A stretch of 64,000 nt of DNA from contig DASPNH010000157.1 in NCBI GenBank assembly GCA_035626675.1, forward strand, positions 1 through 64,000, given 5' to 3'. This DNA comes from DASPNH01 sp035626675 (lineage in GTDB: Bacteria > Desulfobacterota > Binatia > UBA1149 > CAITLU01). Numbering within the stretch: position 1 is the first letter of the stretch; every line of letters begins with the position of its first letter. Shown one piece after another: positions 46,377-55,691 of this stretch. The position numbers and the translations under genes were made by a program. The notes below the pieces were generated by a model. It had not been told where the DNA came from. It saw only the letters and a list, made by a program, of their open reading frames with translations, and made no database searches.

Positions 46377-46420
46377 TTAAGGGGACAGTCCCCTTAAGGT
46401 TAAGGGGACTGTCCCCTTAA
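46377..46420. repeat. REP-like palindrome pair between convergent genes
   Basis: Two 21-bp palindromes with arms TTAAGGGGAC and reverse complement, around A and T respectively, are separated by GG. The whole unit is itself a near-perfect inverted repeat. It supplies the TAA stop of the CoA-transferase gene on the minus strand and could act as a bidirectional terminator-like hairpin. Confidence 0.92.
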
Positions 46421-47724
46421 AGCAGGCGCGCGCTCTCCTCGGTGAGCATGTCGCGGAAGTCCGGATGCGCGATCGCGGTCAGCGCCTTGGCGCGCTCGGC
46501 CACGGTCAAGCCCGCGATCTCGGCCGCGCCGAATTCGGTGACGATGACGTCGGCTTGATGGCGCGGCGTCGTCACGATCGCGCCGGCCGGGAACGCGGCC
46601 GCGATGCGCGAGACCTTCGTGCCTGCAACGGTGGCCACCGAGGGCAGGCAGACGATGGAACGGCCGCCGTCGGCCATCGAGGCTCCGCACACGAAGTCCT
46701 CGTGCCCACCGATGCCGGAGAACTGGCGGCCGCCGATGGTGTCGGCGCTGATCTGGCCGTACAGATCCACCGACAGCGCGCCGTTGATCGAGACCATGCT
46801 GCGATTGCGGCCGATGGCCGCCGCATCGTTGACCAGGTGCACGGGCAGGAAGCGCACCTTGTCCTGCTCGTGCAGCCAGCGGTGCAGCTCGGCGGCGCCG
46901 AGCGCGAAGGTGCAGATCGAGTAGCCGTCGTAGGCGCCCTTGGCGTTGGTGACCTTGCCTGCCTCGTACAGCTTCATCAGCCCGGTCGTGAACATCTCCG
47001 AATGAATGCCGAAGTTGCCGCAGGGACCGGCAGCCAGGATCGAGACCACGTCGCTCGGGATTCCGCCGATGCCCGTCTGCAGGGTGGCGCCGTCGACGAC
47101 GAAACGGCTGACGTGCTCGGCGATCGCGCGCGAGATGTCGTCCGAGGGAACGTCTGCCAGCACCGGCGTGGGCAGCCCGCTCTCGACGATGACGTCGGCG
47201 TCCTCGACGCGCAGGCAGTGCGGATGCTCGGGCGCCATGCCGAACGTGCGCGGATAGTTCGGATTCACCTCGACGATGAGGAGGCGGTCGGGATCGGCGC
47301 CGGCTGCCAGCGTGTCGGCCACCGTGGCGCCGGCATGCAGCGACAGCGACATGTTTCCGGAGGCGTCGGGCGGCGTCGCCACCGTCACCACGACGCGGGA
47401 TCTGCGCCGCCGCGCCACGTGCGCGTAGCGGCGGAAATCGGCGGCGATGAATTCGACCTGCGCTCCGGCCTGCCGAAGAGCGCGCTCGACCGGCCCGTAG
47501 AATCCCGAGAGCATGCGCACTCCCTTCCTGCCGAAAAGCGGATAGGCCGCCAGCAGCAGCGCCGAGAAGACGTCGAGCTGCTCGAAATCGTCGCGCTCGC
47601 CGAGCGCGTTCAGGAATGCGCCCGGCTGCCCCGGGCCGAGCGGCACGGTAAGGGTGTCGCGGGCTCGCACCATCGCCGCCGCATCGGCGGCGCTTCGCAG
47701 CTTGGATTGGTAAAGCTTGCTCAT
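46417..47724 (-). CDS. Acetyl-CoA hydrolase/CoA-transferase family protein
   Basis: A 435-residue enzyme of the acetyl-CoA hydrolase/4-hydroxybutyrate CoA-transferase family. The C-terminal half has LQTGIGGIPSDVVSIL and the catalytic glutamate in GIHSEMFTTGLMKLYEAG; the N-terminal half has YGPVERALRQAGAQVEFI and PDASGNMSLSLHAG. It should move CoA between short acyl groups. The TAA stop lies in the REP-like element, so the natural C-terminus may have been changed slightly. It is the last gene of the lnt-GST-HIBADH operon. Confidence 0.9.
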   Translation of the reverse strand: MSKLYQSKLRSAADAAAMVRARDTLTVPLGPGQPGAFLNALGERDDFEQLDVFSALLLAAYPLFGRKGVRMLSGFYGPVERALRQAGAQVEFIAADFRRYAHVARRRRSRVVVTVATPPDASGNMSLSLHAGATVADTLAAGADPDRLLIVEVNPNYPRTFGMAPEHPHCLRVEDADVIVESGLPTPVLADVPSDDISRAIAEHVSRFVVDGATLQTGIGGIPSDVVSILAAGPCGNFGIHSEMFTTGLMKLYEAGKVTNAKGAYDGYSICTFALGAAELHRWLHEQDKVRFLPVHLVNDAAAIGRNRSMVSINGALSVDLYGQISADTIGGRQFSGIGGHEDFVCGASMADGGRSIVCLPSVATVAGTKVSRIAAAFPAGAIVTTPRHQADVIVTEFGAAEIAGLTVAERAKALTAIAHPDFRDMLTEESARLL

Positions 47725-47733
47725 GCGATTCCC

Positions 47734-48603
47734 TCAGCGCTGCAGGCGCGCGATCAGGCTCGAAGTGTCCCAGCGCCCGCCGCCCATCTTCTGCACCTCG
47801 GCGTAGAGCTGGTCCACCAGCGCGGCAACCGGAAGGGTCGCGCCGTTGCTGCGCGCCTCGGCCAGACAGATCGCCAGGTCCTTGCGCATCCAGTCGACCG
47901 CGAAACCGAAGTCGAAGCGGCCCTCGTGCATGCTCTGCCAGCGATTCTCCATCTGCCAGGACTGCGCCGCGCCCTTGGAGATCGTCTCCATCACGGCGGC
48001 AACGTCCAGCCCCGCCGCGTCGGCGAAATGGATCGCCTCGGCAAGACCCTGCACCAGGCCGGCGATGCAGATCTGATTGACCATCTTGGCAAGCTGGCCC
48101 GAGCCGGCTGGCCCGATCAGCCGGCACGTGCGCGCATAGGCCGCGATGATCTTCTCGGCGCGTGCGAACGGCTCGGGATCGCCGCCGCACATGACGGTCA
48201 GCACGCCGTTCTGCGCGCCCGCCTGCCCGCCCGACACCGGCGCATCGATGAAGTCGAAGCCGCGCTCCCTGGCCCTGCCGTGCAGCTGGCGCGCGATCGA
48301 TGCCGACGCGGTCGTATGGTCGATGAACAACGCGCCTTTGCCCATCGCCTCGAAAGCACCGCCGGTCCCGAGCGTCACCTCGGCCACGTCCTCGTCGTTG
48401 CCGACGCACATCAGCACGAATTCGGCGCCTGCCGCCGCCTCGCGCGGCGAGGCGGCGACGTTTCCGCCGAACTGCTCCTTCCAGCGCCGCGCCTTCTCCG
48501 TCGTGCGGTTGTAGACGACGACGTCGTGCCCGCCGCGCTGTCGCAGGTGCCCGGCGATGGGATGGCCCATGACGCCGAGACCCAGGAATGCCACTTTTGC
48601 CAT
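47734..48603 (-). CDS. 3-hydroxyisobutyrate dehydrogenase family enzyme
   Basis: A 289-residue NAD(P)-dependent beta-hydroxyacid dehydrogenase. The cofactor loop is LGLGVMGHPIAGHL, the substrate-binding motif is DAPVSGGQAGAQNG and the catalytic lysine lies in GSGQLAKMVNQI. The substrate could be 3-hydroxyisobutyrate, tartronate semialdehyde or a similar acid. It is nine bases before the CoA-transferase and eight after the GST-like gene, so it is part of one operon. Confidence 0.9.
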   Translation of the reverse strand: MAKVAFLGLGVMGHPIAGHLRQRGGHDVVVYNRTTEKARRWKEQFGGNVAASPREAAAGAEFVLMCVGNDEDVAEVTLGTGGAFEAMGKGALFIDHTTASASIARQLHGRARERGFDFIDAPVSGGQAGAQNGVLTVMCGGDPEPFARAEKIIAAYARTCRLIGPAGSGQLAKMVNQICIAGLVQGLAEAIHFADAAGLDVAAVMETISKGAAQSWQMENRWQSMHEGRFDFGFAVDWMRKDLAICLAEARSNGATLPVAALVDQLYAEVQKMGGGRWDTSSLIARLQR

Positions 48604-48610
48604 CGCGAGC

Positions 48611-49678
48611 TCAGCCGATCTTCAGCGTGAAGCGGTCCATCGTCAGGCGCGCCGCGGGCACGTTTTCGAGATACGGCATGACTCCGGCCTCGCCGAGGAT
48701 CTCGCCGACCACCGATTTCTCCGCCGATGCCAGGCTCGCGTAGCGCTCGGCCGTTCGGCGATGCCGCCAGACCGAGTAGGCGCTGGCGATGCGCTGCTCG
48801 GGAACGCCGAAGAAGCTCTGCTCGATGATGCCGACCACGCGCGAAGGCTCCTCGCCGTCGCGCTGGGCGCCGATGGCCTCGGAGACGAACGCGCTGACGG
48901 CCATCTGCATCGGCACGAAGACGCCGCCGATCTCCGACAGCAGCGGTGCCAGCGACTCGCGCACTTCGGGCGGCTTGGCCCACGGCGCTGGCGGTCCGGC
49001 CGCGCTGACCTCGTGCAGCCACGCCATGACGTTGGGAGCGTTCTCGCGCACGATGCGCGCCGGCACCGGGTCGCGCGCGAAATGCGCGAACATGGGACCG
49101 TGAATGGCGTAGTCGGCAATGGTGATGCAGTCGCCGAGAACGTAGCGGCTGACGGCGAAGTGCGTGTCCAGCACTTCTAGGAAATGCAGGAACCACTCCT
49201 CCATCGTCAGCCGCGTCTTGTCGGTGACGCCGACGAAGGCCAGCGCTCCGGCCATCTGTGCGGCCAGCTTGCCCGCGATGGGCCCGAAGACCGCCGACCA
49301 GTCCTCCTCCACCCACGCGCGCTGCTCGGGAAAGCTCCAGCGATAGTGCAGCGCCAGCGGCACCAGCATCTCGTCGCAGAAATCCTGGATCACCTCGGCC
49401 ACGATCCGCACGGCCGGATCCTCGGGCAGGATCGCCGGCGTCGGGCACAGCTCCTCGATACGCTCGAACATGCGCGGGCTGTCCTGCAGGATCTCACCCG
49501 CGTCGGTCTCCAGCACCGGAATGAAACGCACGCCGGTCTTGGGCGTGATGACGTCGCGCTGCACCTCGCGCGTGGGCCAGATCTCGGCGTGCTCGATCTT
49601 CTTGTAGACCAGCGCCGGGCGTATCTTGCCCGAGAAGTAGGACATGGGTGCAGCATAGAATTTCCACGGCGTGCTCAT
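48611..49678 (-). CDS. Glutathione S-transferase-like protein
   Basis: A 355-residue protein. An N-terminal thioredoxin-like GST domain (KFYAAPMSYFSGKIRPALVY, then VRFIPVLETDAGEILQDSP with the cis-Pro and DSP glutathione contacts) is followed by an alpha-helical C-terminal domain extended to twice the usual length. DYAIHGPMFAHFARDP matches the family's DIAL-type region. The substrate is unknown. The ATG is 10 bases after the lnt stop. Confidence 0.82.
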   Translation of the reverse strand: MSTPWKFYAAPMSYFSGKIRPALVYKKIEHAEIWPTREVQRDVITPKTGVRFIPVLETDAGEILQDSPRMFERIEELCPTPAILPEDPAVRIVAEVIQDFCDEMLVPLALHYRWSFPEQRAWVEEDWSAVFGPIAGKLAAQMAGALAFVGVTDKTRLTMEEWFLHFLEVLDTHFAVSRYVLGDCITIADYAIHGPMFAHFARDPVPARIVRENAPNVMAWLHEVSAAGPPAPWAKPPEVRESLAPLLSEIGGVFVPMQMAVSAFVSEAIGAQRDGEEPSRVVGIIEQSFFGVPEQRIASAYSVWRHRRTAERYASLASAEKSVVGEILGEAGVMPYLENVPAARLTMDRFTLKIG

Positions 49679-49688
49679 GTGGCCTTCC

Positions 49689-51242
49689 CTAGCGGCGGCG
49701 CCGGGTAGTTGCGACCCTTGCCGGCGCGGCCGCGAGCAGGATCGCGCCCATCGCCATCGACGCCCAGACCACCCAGTCCCCCCATCGCACATACAGTGTC
49801 GTCGCCGTGCTCGGCCGCACGTCCTCGACCAGCGCGACGGCGCTCTGACGCGCAGGCAGCCTCGCCATGAGATGGCCGGTGGCATCGACCACTGCCGAGA
49901 TTCCGGTAGTCGCGACGCGCACCAGCGGGCGCCGCGTCTCGACGGCGCGAAGACGCGTGGCGGCGAAGTGCTGCTCGGGACCGGCGCCGGCATCGAACCA
50001 GGAGTCGTTGGAGAGATTGACCAGCACGGTGGCGCCTTCGCGTGTCAGCCGCCGCGCAAGGCGAGGGTCGGCAGCCTCCAGGCACATCAGTGATCCGATG
50101 CGCTGCTCGTAGAACGCGAAGAGCGTGGGCTTGTCGCCTTCGGCGTAGGCGCCCTGCCACGTGCTGCCGGCAAGCCAGCTCGCCCAGTGCGGCCGCGTCT
50201 CGGTGTAGGGCATCAGGCGCATCTTGTCGGAGGCCACCGGTTCGCCGCCATCGAGCGGGAAGTAGAACGCCGAGTTGAAGACGCGCACCGAGCCGGTCTG
50301 GTCGCTGGTGCTGCGCGAGCCGCCGGCGATGATCGCGGTGTCCAGCGTCGTTGCCAGCGTCCGGACGGTCTGCGCGCGCTCGGGGTTGGCATCGAGCAGG
50401 AACGGCAGCGCGTTCTCCGGCCAGACGATGACGTCGACGTCCCAGAGCTCGCCCGAGCGGCTGAGGTCGAGCAGGTTCTGCATGTGTTCGTCGGCCCCTG
50501 CGGCATCCCACAGCACGCTTTTGCCCACCGACGGCTGCACCAGACCGATGCGCAGCGATGCGTGCCCGGCCTCCAGCGCTTCCAGTCGCATCCAGCCGTA
50601 TGCGCAAGGCGAGGCGGCAAGTAGCACGCTCAGCACCAGCGGCCACGCGCGCCGCTCGGTCCACGCCATCGCCGCGGATGCGGCGAAGGCCGCGGCGATC
50701 CAGGTCAGCAGCCAGACGCCCCCGAGTTCGGCGACCTGGCGAACGAGCCGCAACGGTGCCAGCGCATCACCGAGCAGAGCCCACGGGTTTCCGTATCCGA
50801 GGATCGCACGCATCCATTCGAAGGAGGTCCAGAGACACGCAAAGCCGGCGATGCGTGCCAGAGCGCTCGAGTGCGCGAGCAGACGGATGCAAACGAATGC
50901 CGCGCCATACCACAGCGCGACGCCCGAGCTCAGTAGCGGAACGGCGAGCGTGAAAGCGAAACTGAAGCCGCTGCTGCGACCGAAGAAGTCGCGTGCCGCC
51001 AGAAAGCTCCAGTGTCCCACGATGGCGAGCGAGGTCAGGTAGCCGAATGCGAAGCCCGCCGCCGCGGCGGTGGGAAGACCGAAGCGCAGGCGCGGATCCA
51101 TCAGCACGGCTGCCACCGGAGTCAGGGCGATCCACGCCAGCGCGTTCCCGTCGAATGGTGGGTAGGCTAGGGTGTAGGCCGCGCACGTGAGCAATGTGGC
51201 GACAAGAACGGCGCCGTGGCCCGAGGAGGAGAAGAAGCCCAC
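49689..51242 (-). CDS. lnt: Apolipoprotein N-acyltransferase
   Basis: A 517-residue inner-membrane enzyme that adds the third acyl chain to outer-membrane lipoproteins. The N-terminal half is multi-span membrane; the periplasmic nitrilase domain has the full catalytic set: Glu in IVWPENALPF, Lys in SDKMRLMPYTE and Cys in GSLMCLEAADPRL. The exact start is uncertain; I used a GTG with AAGGG upstream, which overlaps the divergent kinase frame by 56 bases. It begins a four-gene minus-strand operon. Confidence 0.9.
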   Translation of the reverse strand: MGFFSSSGHGAVLVATLLTCAAYTLAYPPFDGNALAWIALTPVAAVLMDPRLRFGLPTAAAAGFAFGYLTSLAIVGHWSFLAARDFFGRSSGFSFAFTLAVPLLSSGVALWYGAAFVCIRLLAHSSALARIAGFACLWTSFEWMRAILGYGNPWALLGDALAPLRLVRQVAELGGVWLLTWIAAAFAASAAMAWTERRAWPLVLSVLLAASPCAYGWMRLEALEAGHASLRIGLVQPSVGKSVLWDAAGADEHMQNLLDLSRSGELWDVDVIVWPENALPFLLDANPERAQTVRTLATTLDTAIIAGGSRSTSDQTGSVRVFNSAFYFPLDGGEPVASDKMRLMPYTETRPHWASWLAGSTWQGAYAEGDKPTLFAFYEQRIGSLMCLEAADPRLARRLTREGATVLVNLSNDSWFDAGAGPEQHFAATRLRAVETRRPLVRVATTGISAVVDATGHLMARLPARQSAVALVEDVRPSTATTLYVRWGDWVVWASMAMGAILLAAAPARVATTRRRR

Positions 51243-53793
51243 ACGCTCGCCCTTAGATGTCGTCGGTAGCGATGACAAGGCACCCGCTGCCAGCTTTCGG
51301 CGGCCCGCTGCCGTCGTCCAGGTCATCGTCGCGGCAATGGCGGCGGTGATCGTGCTGGTGTGCGGGCTCTCCTCGCTGGCACGCATCGGCTCGCCGTATC
51401 CGGGGTTCTTCGTATGGGAGAACCTGTTCGTTCCGGCGGTGGGCCTGCCGAGCTGGCCCGGTGCGGCTTCGGGTCTTAGGTATCATTCGTGGCTGCGCTC
51501 CGCCGACGCGGCGCCGCTTGCCACGGCGGCCGATCTGGACGCGATCGTATCGAAGAAGGCGCTTGGCCACAGCATCACCTACCAGGCCGAGCACGGCCAC
51601 GATCGCTATACGGTCGGCATTCCCGTCACCGTCTTCGGCGTCGAATCCTGGGCCGTCAGCACGGGCGTCTACTTCCTGAATTCGTTCGTGCTGCTGCTGC
51701 TGGCGATGGCCATGCTCTTCGTCAAGCCGGGCGATCCGGCGCCGATGGCCGTCTTCTACTTCGCCATCGCGCAGGCTCTGTACCTGGCCACCGCCATCGA
51801 CCTCTTCGGACCGTACCGCTTCCGTCTCGCCTACTTCTTCTTTGCCGGCCTGACGCCGACCGCCACGCTCTACATGCTCAGCCGGTTTCCCGTCGAGCGC
51901 CGCCGCGGGCCAGGCGGCGACGTCGCGCTGCTGGGCGCACTGGCGGCATCGCTGGCCTACGGGCTGCTTTCGAACGTCGCGTTCTTTCGCAATCCGGACC
52001 TGCTGCTGGCGCTCGACCGCATGGTGCACGTGGCGATGGCCGGCAGCGCGCTTGCCGCGTTCGTGTTCTTCGCCTGGCACTTCCTGACTGCGCGCAGCGA
52101 GGCGGTACGCCAGCGCACCCTGGTCGTGCTGCTGGGCAGCCTCGGCGCGTTCCTGCCTACGATGATCTTTCTGCTGGCATTCTACGGGGGCATCGTCTCG
52201 CTGCCGTTCAACTTCCTGGCCGTGCCGTTCATGCTGTTTCCTCTCGGCATCGGTTACGCCGTGGCGCGCCACGATCTCTTCGACATCGACACCGTCATCA
52301 AGCGCACCATCGTCTACGCCACGCTCAGTGCGTTCGTGTTCGCGACCTACTCGGTGGTGATCGGGCTGTTCGACTATTTCTTCGAGAACGCGACGCCGGT
52401 GGCCTCGCGCATCGCCGAAGGCATCCTGATCGTCGCCCTGGTGCTGGTCACCAACCCGAGCCGCCAGCGCATCCAGGCCGCCGTCAACCGGCTCTACGAC
52501 CGCGGCCGGTACGAGTATCGCGTCGTGGTGGCGTCGGCGGCGCGCGCTTTCACTCGCATCCTGGAGCTGGACCACCTCGTGCCGGCCGTGCTCGAGCTGA
52601 TCGACACGACGCTGCAGCCCGAGTTCGCGCGCGTCTACACCAGCGGACAGGGCTTGCCGCGGCTTCGAGGCGAGCTGCTGCACCCTCCGGGACAAAGCCC
52701 GCAGCTCCACACGTCCTCCTCCGCACTCACCGAGGCTGGCCTGCAATCGCTCGCGCACGTGCTGACGCGGCAGGAGGCGGTGCTGGATGCGCGCCGACCG
52801 TCACGCCATGCGCCCGCCGAGGCGATCTCGGCGATGGCCGCCAGCGGCGCCGATCTGGCGGTCGGCATGACCTTGGAAGGAAGGCCGGTCGGCTTTCTGC
52901 TGGTGGGGCCCAAGCGGTCGGGCGGCATGCACACGCGCGAGGACGTCGATCTGCTGCGCACCATCGCCAACCAGCTGGCGGTGGCGCTGCACAATGCCGA
53001 GGCCTTCCGCACCATCGATGCGCTGGCGCGCGACCTCGAAGGCAAGAACGTCGAGCTCGCTGGTGCGCTCGAGGAGCTGCGTTCGGCGCAGGACGAGCTG
53101 GTGGTCAAGGAGAGGCTGGCGGCCGTCGGCGAGCTTGCCAGCGCGGTGGCACACACCATCCGCAACCCGCTTGCCGGCATGCGCGCCTCGGCGCAGCAGG
53201 CGACCATCGAGCTGGCCGACCATCCCAGCACAGATCTGGTCGAGGCGTTCGTGCGCGAGACCGATCGCCTCAGCGCGCGAATCGATGCGCTGCTGAACTT
53301 CGCGCGGCCCTTCTACCCGGAACCGCGGATCGTCGTTCTGGGCGATCTGCTGACCGAGGCGGTCGCGCAGACCCGGGGCAAGGCCGAGGCAAGGGGCGTG
53401 GTCGTTCACGTGGAGAAAGGCACGGAGGCGCTGGCCGTGCGCGTAGACCCGGCGCTGTTCGAGCAGCTCGCCATCGAGCTGGTCGCCAATGCCATCGACG
53501 CCAGTCCGCGCGGCGGCGCCGTCATCGTGGTTGCAGCCCAGACTCAGGATGGCCAGCGCTATTTGGAGGTGCGGGATGCCGGCCCGGGCATTCCGGAGGA
53601 GAAAGCCGGTGAGCTCTTCCGCATGTTCTTCACCACCAAGGCCAAGGGAACCGGCATCGGCCTGGCCACGGTCAAGAAAATCGCGGATGCACACGGCGCC
53701 ACGATCACGGTCGGCAGGGCCAGCGAAGGCGGCGCATGCTTCCGGGTCACGTTGCCCGCCGCGGCCATGGCGTCACCGCTCGAGCGACGCTGA
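51187..53793 (+). CDS. Membrane-bound GAF sensor histidine kinase (NtrB-like)
   Basis: A kinase of up to 868 residues. An N-terminal helix and periplasmic loop, then a cluster of about seven membrane helices (residues 150-410), then a GAF domain (about 440-600), a coiled coil, HisKA with GELASAVAHTIRNPLAGMRA and HATPase with ELVANAIDAS, DAGPGI and GTGIGLATVKKI. It probably signals to the convergent NtrC-type regulator across a short gap. The GTG start has no clear ribosome site, and the divergent lnt start overlaps it, so either start may be wrong. Confidence 0.88.
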   Translation: MSNVATRTAPWPEEEKKPTRSPLDVVGSDDKAPAASFRRPAAVVQVIVAAMAAVIVLVCGLSSLARIGSPYPGFFVWENLFVPAVGLPSWPGAASGLRYHSWLRSADAAPLATAADLDAIVSKKALGHSITYQAEHGHDRYTVGIPVTVFGVESWAVSTGVYFLNSFVLLLLAMAMLFVKPGDPAPMAVFYFAIAQALYLATAIDLFGPYRFRLAYFFFAGLTPTATLYMLSRFPVERRRGPGGDVALLGALAASLAYGLLSNVAFFRNPDLLLALDRMVHVAMAGSALAAFVFFAWHFLTARSEAVRQRTLVVLLGSLGAFLPTMIFLLAFYGGIVSLPFNFLAVPFMLFPLGIGYAVARHDLFDIDTVIKRTIVYATLSAFVFATYSVVIGLFDYFFENATPVASRIAEGILIVALVLVTNPSRQRIQAAVNRLYDRGRYEYRVVVASAARAFTRILELDHLVPAVLELIDTTLQPEFARVYTSGQGLPRLRGELLHPPGQSPQLHTSSSALTEAGLQSLAHVLTRQEAVLDARRPSRHAPAEAISAMAASGADLAVGMTLEGRPVGFLLVGPKRSGGMHTREDVDLLRTIANQLAVALHNAEAFRTIDALARDLEGKNVELAGALEELRSAQDELVVKERLAAVGELASAVAHTIRNPLAGMRASAQQATIELADHPSTDLVEAFVRETDRLSARIDALLNFARPFYPEPRIVVLGDLLTEAVAQTRGKAEARGVVVHVEKGTEALAVRVDPALFEQLAIELVANAIDASPRGGAVIVVAAQTQDGQRYLEVRDAGPGIPEEKAGELFRMFFTTKAKGTGIGLATVKKIADAHGATITVGRASEGGACFRVTLPAAAMASPLERR

Positions 53794-53975
53794 ACCACCG
53801 TATCGACATCCCGACCTCGATCCCGGGGCTTTCGTTCGAGGAAGCCTGGCAAGATCACGTCGAGGCGGAGCTCGACGGGTTGCCTGTGCATTTCATCGGC
53901 CTCACGGCTCTGCTCACCAACGAGCCTGCTGCCGGTCGGCGTCGCGATCTCAGCGACGTGGATGAGCTGGAGTAG
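53794..53975 (+). pseudogene. C-terminal fragment of a nucleotidyltransferase-like gene
   Basis: The frame after the kinase stop reads NHRIDIPTSIPGLSFEEAW, then QDHVEAELDGLPVHFIGLTA and LLTNEPAAGRRRDLSDVDEL. This matches the C-terminal part of small bacterial nucleotidyltransferases found in toxin-antitoxin-like or orphan loci, which end with a pattern like LIxNKxAxGRxxDLxDVxxLE. The N-terminal catalytic half (GSxxxxDxD) is missing and there is no start or ribosome site. It is a truncated relic between the kinase and regulator genes. Confidence 0.6.
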
Positions 53976-54014
53976 TCGGCGCCGGCAAGAGCTGCCTTCT
54001 TCGCGTGAAGGCGC

Positions 54015-55463
54015 TCAGCTCTCGTATTTCGCCAGACGGTACCGGAACATGTCGCGAGACATTCCGAGCAAGCGGCCTGCTTCGGTCTTGCTGCCGCCGG
54101 CCTGGGCGAGCGCGCGCTGCAACAGCTCGCGCTCCAGCTCCTCGAAGGCGATGGGGCCGCGCGAGAAATCGACGCGCAGGCGGCCTGCGGCAAGATCGAT
54201 GGCGGGCGACTCCTCGGCTTTCGCAGCTTTGGCAGGGCCGCAGTGATCGGCACTCGCTTCCACGCCGCCGGTGGGCGCACCGCTTCGCGGTAGAGCGAGA
54301 TCGGCGGCATCGATGACGTCACCGGTTGCCAGCACCAGCGCACGCTCGATGGTATGGCTCAGCTCGCGGATGTTGCCCGGCCAGGCATGGCTGGCAAGCG
54401 CGGCGCGCGCAGCGTCGGTCAGGCGCGGCCGCGGCAGCGCGTATGCAGCGGCGTGCCGGTCCAGGAAGACTTCGGCCAGCAGCGTCACGTCCTGCTCGCG
54501 CTCGCGCAGCGGCGGCAGGGGCACCTCGACGACGTGGATGCGGTGGTAGAGGTCCTGGCGGAAGCGTCCCTCGGCCACCGACTGCTCCAGGTCCATGTGG
54601 GTGGCGGTGACGAACGAGCATCGCACGGGCCTGTCGCGCGTGCTTCCGAGCCGTCGCACCACTCGCTCGTCGATGACCTTGAGCAGCTTGGCCTGAAGGC
54701 CGAGGCTCATGTGTCCGATCTCGTCGAAGAACATCGTGCCCGCCTCGGCCGCTTCCAGAAGGCCGGGCTTGGCCGCGACGGCGCCGGTGAAAGCGCCGCG
54801 CTCGTAACCGAAGAGCTCGGCTTCCAGCAGGTCTTCGGGGATGGCGGTGCAATTGACCTCGATCAGCGGCGCGTCCTTTCGGATCGACGCGCGATGGATC
54901 GCCCGTGCAACCAGACCTTTGCCCGTGCCGGTCTCGCCGCTGAGCAGGACCGTCGGCCCTACACCGCCTTCGCGTTGCAGACCGGCCACGCGATGAATGA
55001 GAGCACGCATCCGCTCGACGGCAGCCGAGCTTCCCAGGATTCCCTCGACCTGGCCGTCGGACAGATGTCGGGAGCGATAGTACTCGAGCTCGCGCCTGAG
55101 CCCCTCGCCGCGCAGACACCGCTCGACCACCAGCTGCAGCTCGCCGAGGTCGACGGGCTTGCGAAGATAGTCCGCGGCGCCATCGCGCATCGCGGCCACT
55201 GCGTCCTCGACGGTGCCATGCGCGGTGATCAGGACGACCGGTATCTCCGGATGATCCGCCTTGACGGCGCGAAGAAGGTCATGCCCGGTACGCCCCGGAA
55301 GGCGGTGATCGGTCAGGATGATGTCGGGCGGGCCTTGGCCGATCATCTCGAGTGCCTCTTCGGCGCTCTCCGCGGTTCGCGTCACGTGACCCCGTCCGCG
55401 CAGATTGCGCGCCAAAGTCATGCGCAGCACTTCTTCGTCCTCGACAATGAGAATGTCGGCCAT
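54015..55463 (-). CDS. NtrC-family sigma-54-dependent response regulator
   Basis: A 482-residue activator. Receiver (residues 1-115) with the Asp in IILTDHRLPGRTG and the Lys in DYLRKPVDL. AAA+ domain (about 140-370) with Walker A GETGTGKG, the sigma-54 contact GAFTGA in YERGAFTGAVAAK and the Walker B-like GTMFFDEIGHM. The C-terminal Fis-type HTH (about 435-480) ends MSRDMFRYRLAKYES. Phosphorylation would come from the convergent kinase. It is divergent from a secreted-protein operon that carries a sigma-54-like promoter, its likely target. Confidence 0.95.
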   Translation of the reverse strand: MADILIVEDEEVLRMTLARNLRGRGHVTRTAESAEEALEMIGQGPPDIILTDHRLPGRTGHDLLRAVKADHPEIPVVLITAHGTVEDAVAAMRDGAADYLRKPVDLGELQLVVERCLRGEGLRRELEYYRSRHLSDGQVEGILGSSAAVERMRALIHRVAGLQREGGVGPTVLLSGETGTGKGLVARAIHRASIRKDAPLIEVNCTAIPEDLLEAELFGYERGAFTGAVAAKPGLLEAAEAGTMFFDEIGHMSLGLQAKLLKVIDERVVRRLGSTRDRPVRCSFVTATHMDLEQSVAEGRFRQDLYHRIHVVEVPLPPLREREQDVTLLAEVFLDRHAAAYALPRPRLTDAARAALASHAWPGNIRELSHTIERALVLATGDVIDAADLALPRSGAPTGGVEASADHCGPAKAAKAEESPAIDLAAGRLRVDFSRGPIAFEELERELLQRALAQAGGSKTEAGRLLGMSRDMFRYRLAKYES

Positions 55464-55540
55464 AGATCATCCTGACTTTGCCAACCGTGACCGAGCCCGT
55501 GAAGACCGCAAGCGCGCGGGCGAGAGATCGTGGGCGCGTT

Positions 55541-55605
55541 CACCCGACGCGGGTGATCTGCCCCGCACCGCTCGCTGCCGCCGCTCGCGCAGCGGCGACG
55601 CCGCT
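55541..55605. promoter_or_regulatory. Two palindromes that could be activator binding sites
   Basis: CACCCGACGCGGGTG and AGCGGCGACGCCGCT are perfect 15-bp dyads (6-bp arms, 3-bp centre) with centres 50 bp apart. They lie 62-126 bases upstream of a -24/-12 element, a usual distance for NtrC-type upstream activator sites. The arm sequences differ, so they may not bind the same protein. Confidence 0.35.
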
Positions 55606-55666
55606 TTCGGGGCGGCAAATCGTGGGGAATTCGTCGCGCCCGAGCGCTCGAATGTCGTTCCGTTGC

Positions 55667-55680
55667 GGCACGTCTCCTGC
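55667..55680 (+). promoter_or_regulatory. Sigma-54-like promoter for the secreted-protein operon
   Basis: CGGCACGTCTCCTGCA has the GG-N10-GC spacing and GGCACG and TGCA elements, with the outer T replaced by C and one other change. It lies between the divergent NtrC-type gene and the first secreted-protein gene. The predicted start site falls at the GTG/ATG codons, so the message would be nearly leaderless. Confidence 0.45.
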
Positions 55681-55691
55681 AAGCAATAACC

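Noticed and set aside
46377..46420. Palindrome pair as a simple terminator
   Set aside because: There is no U-tract after either hairpin, and the identical unit sits inside a coding sequence at 9.8 kb, so a repeat family is the better explanation.
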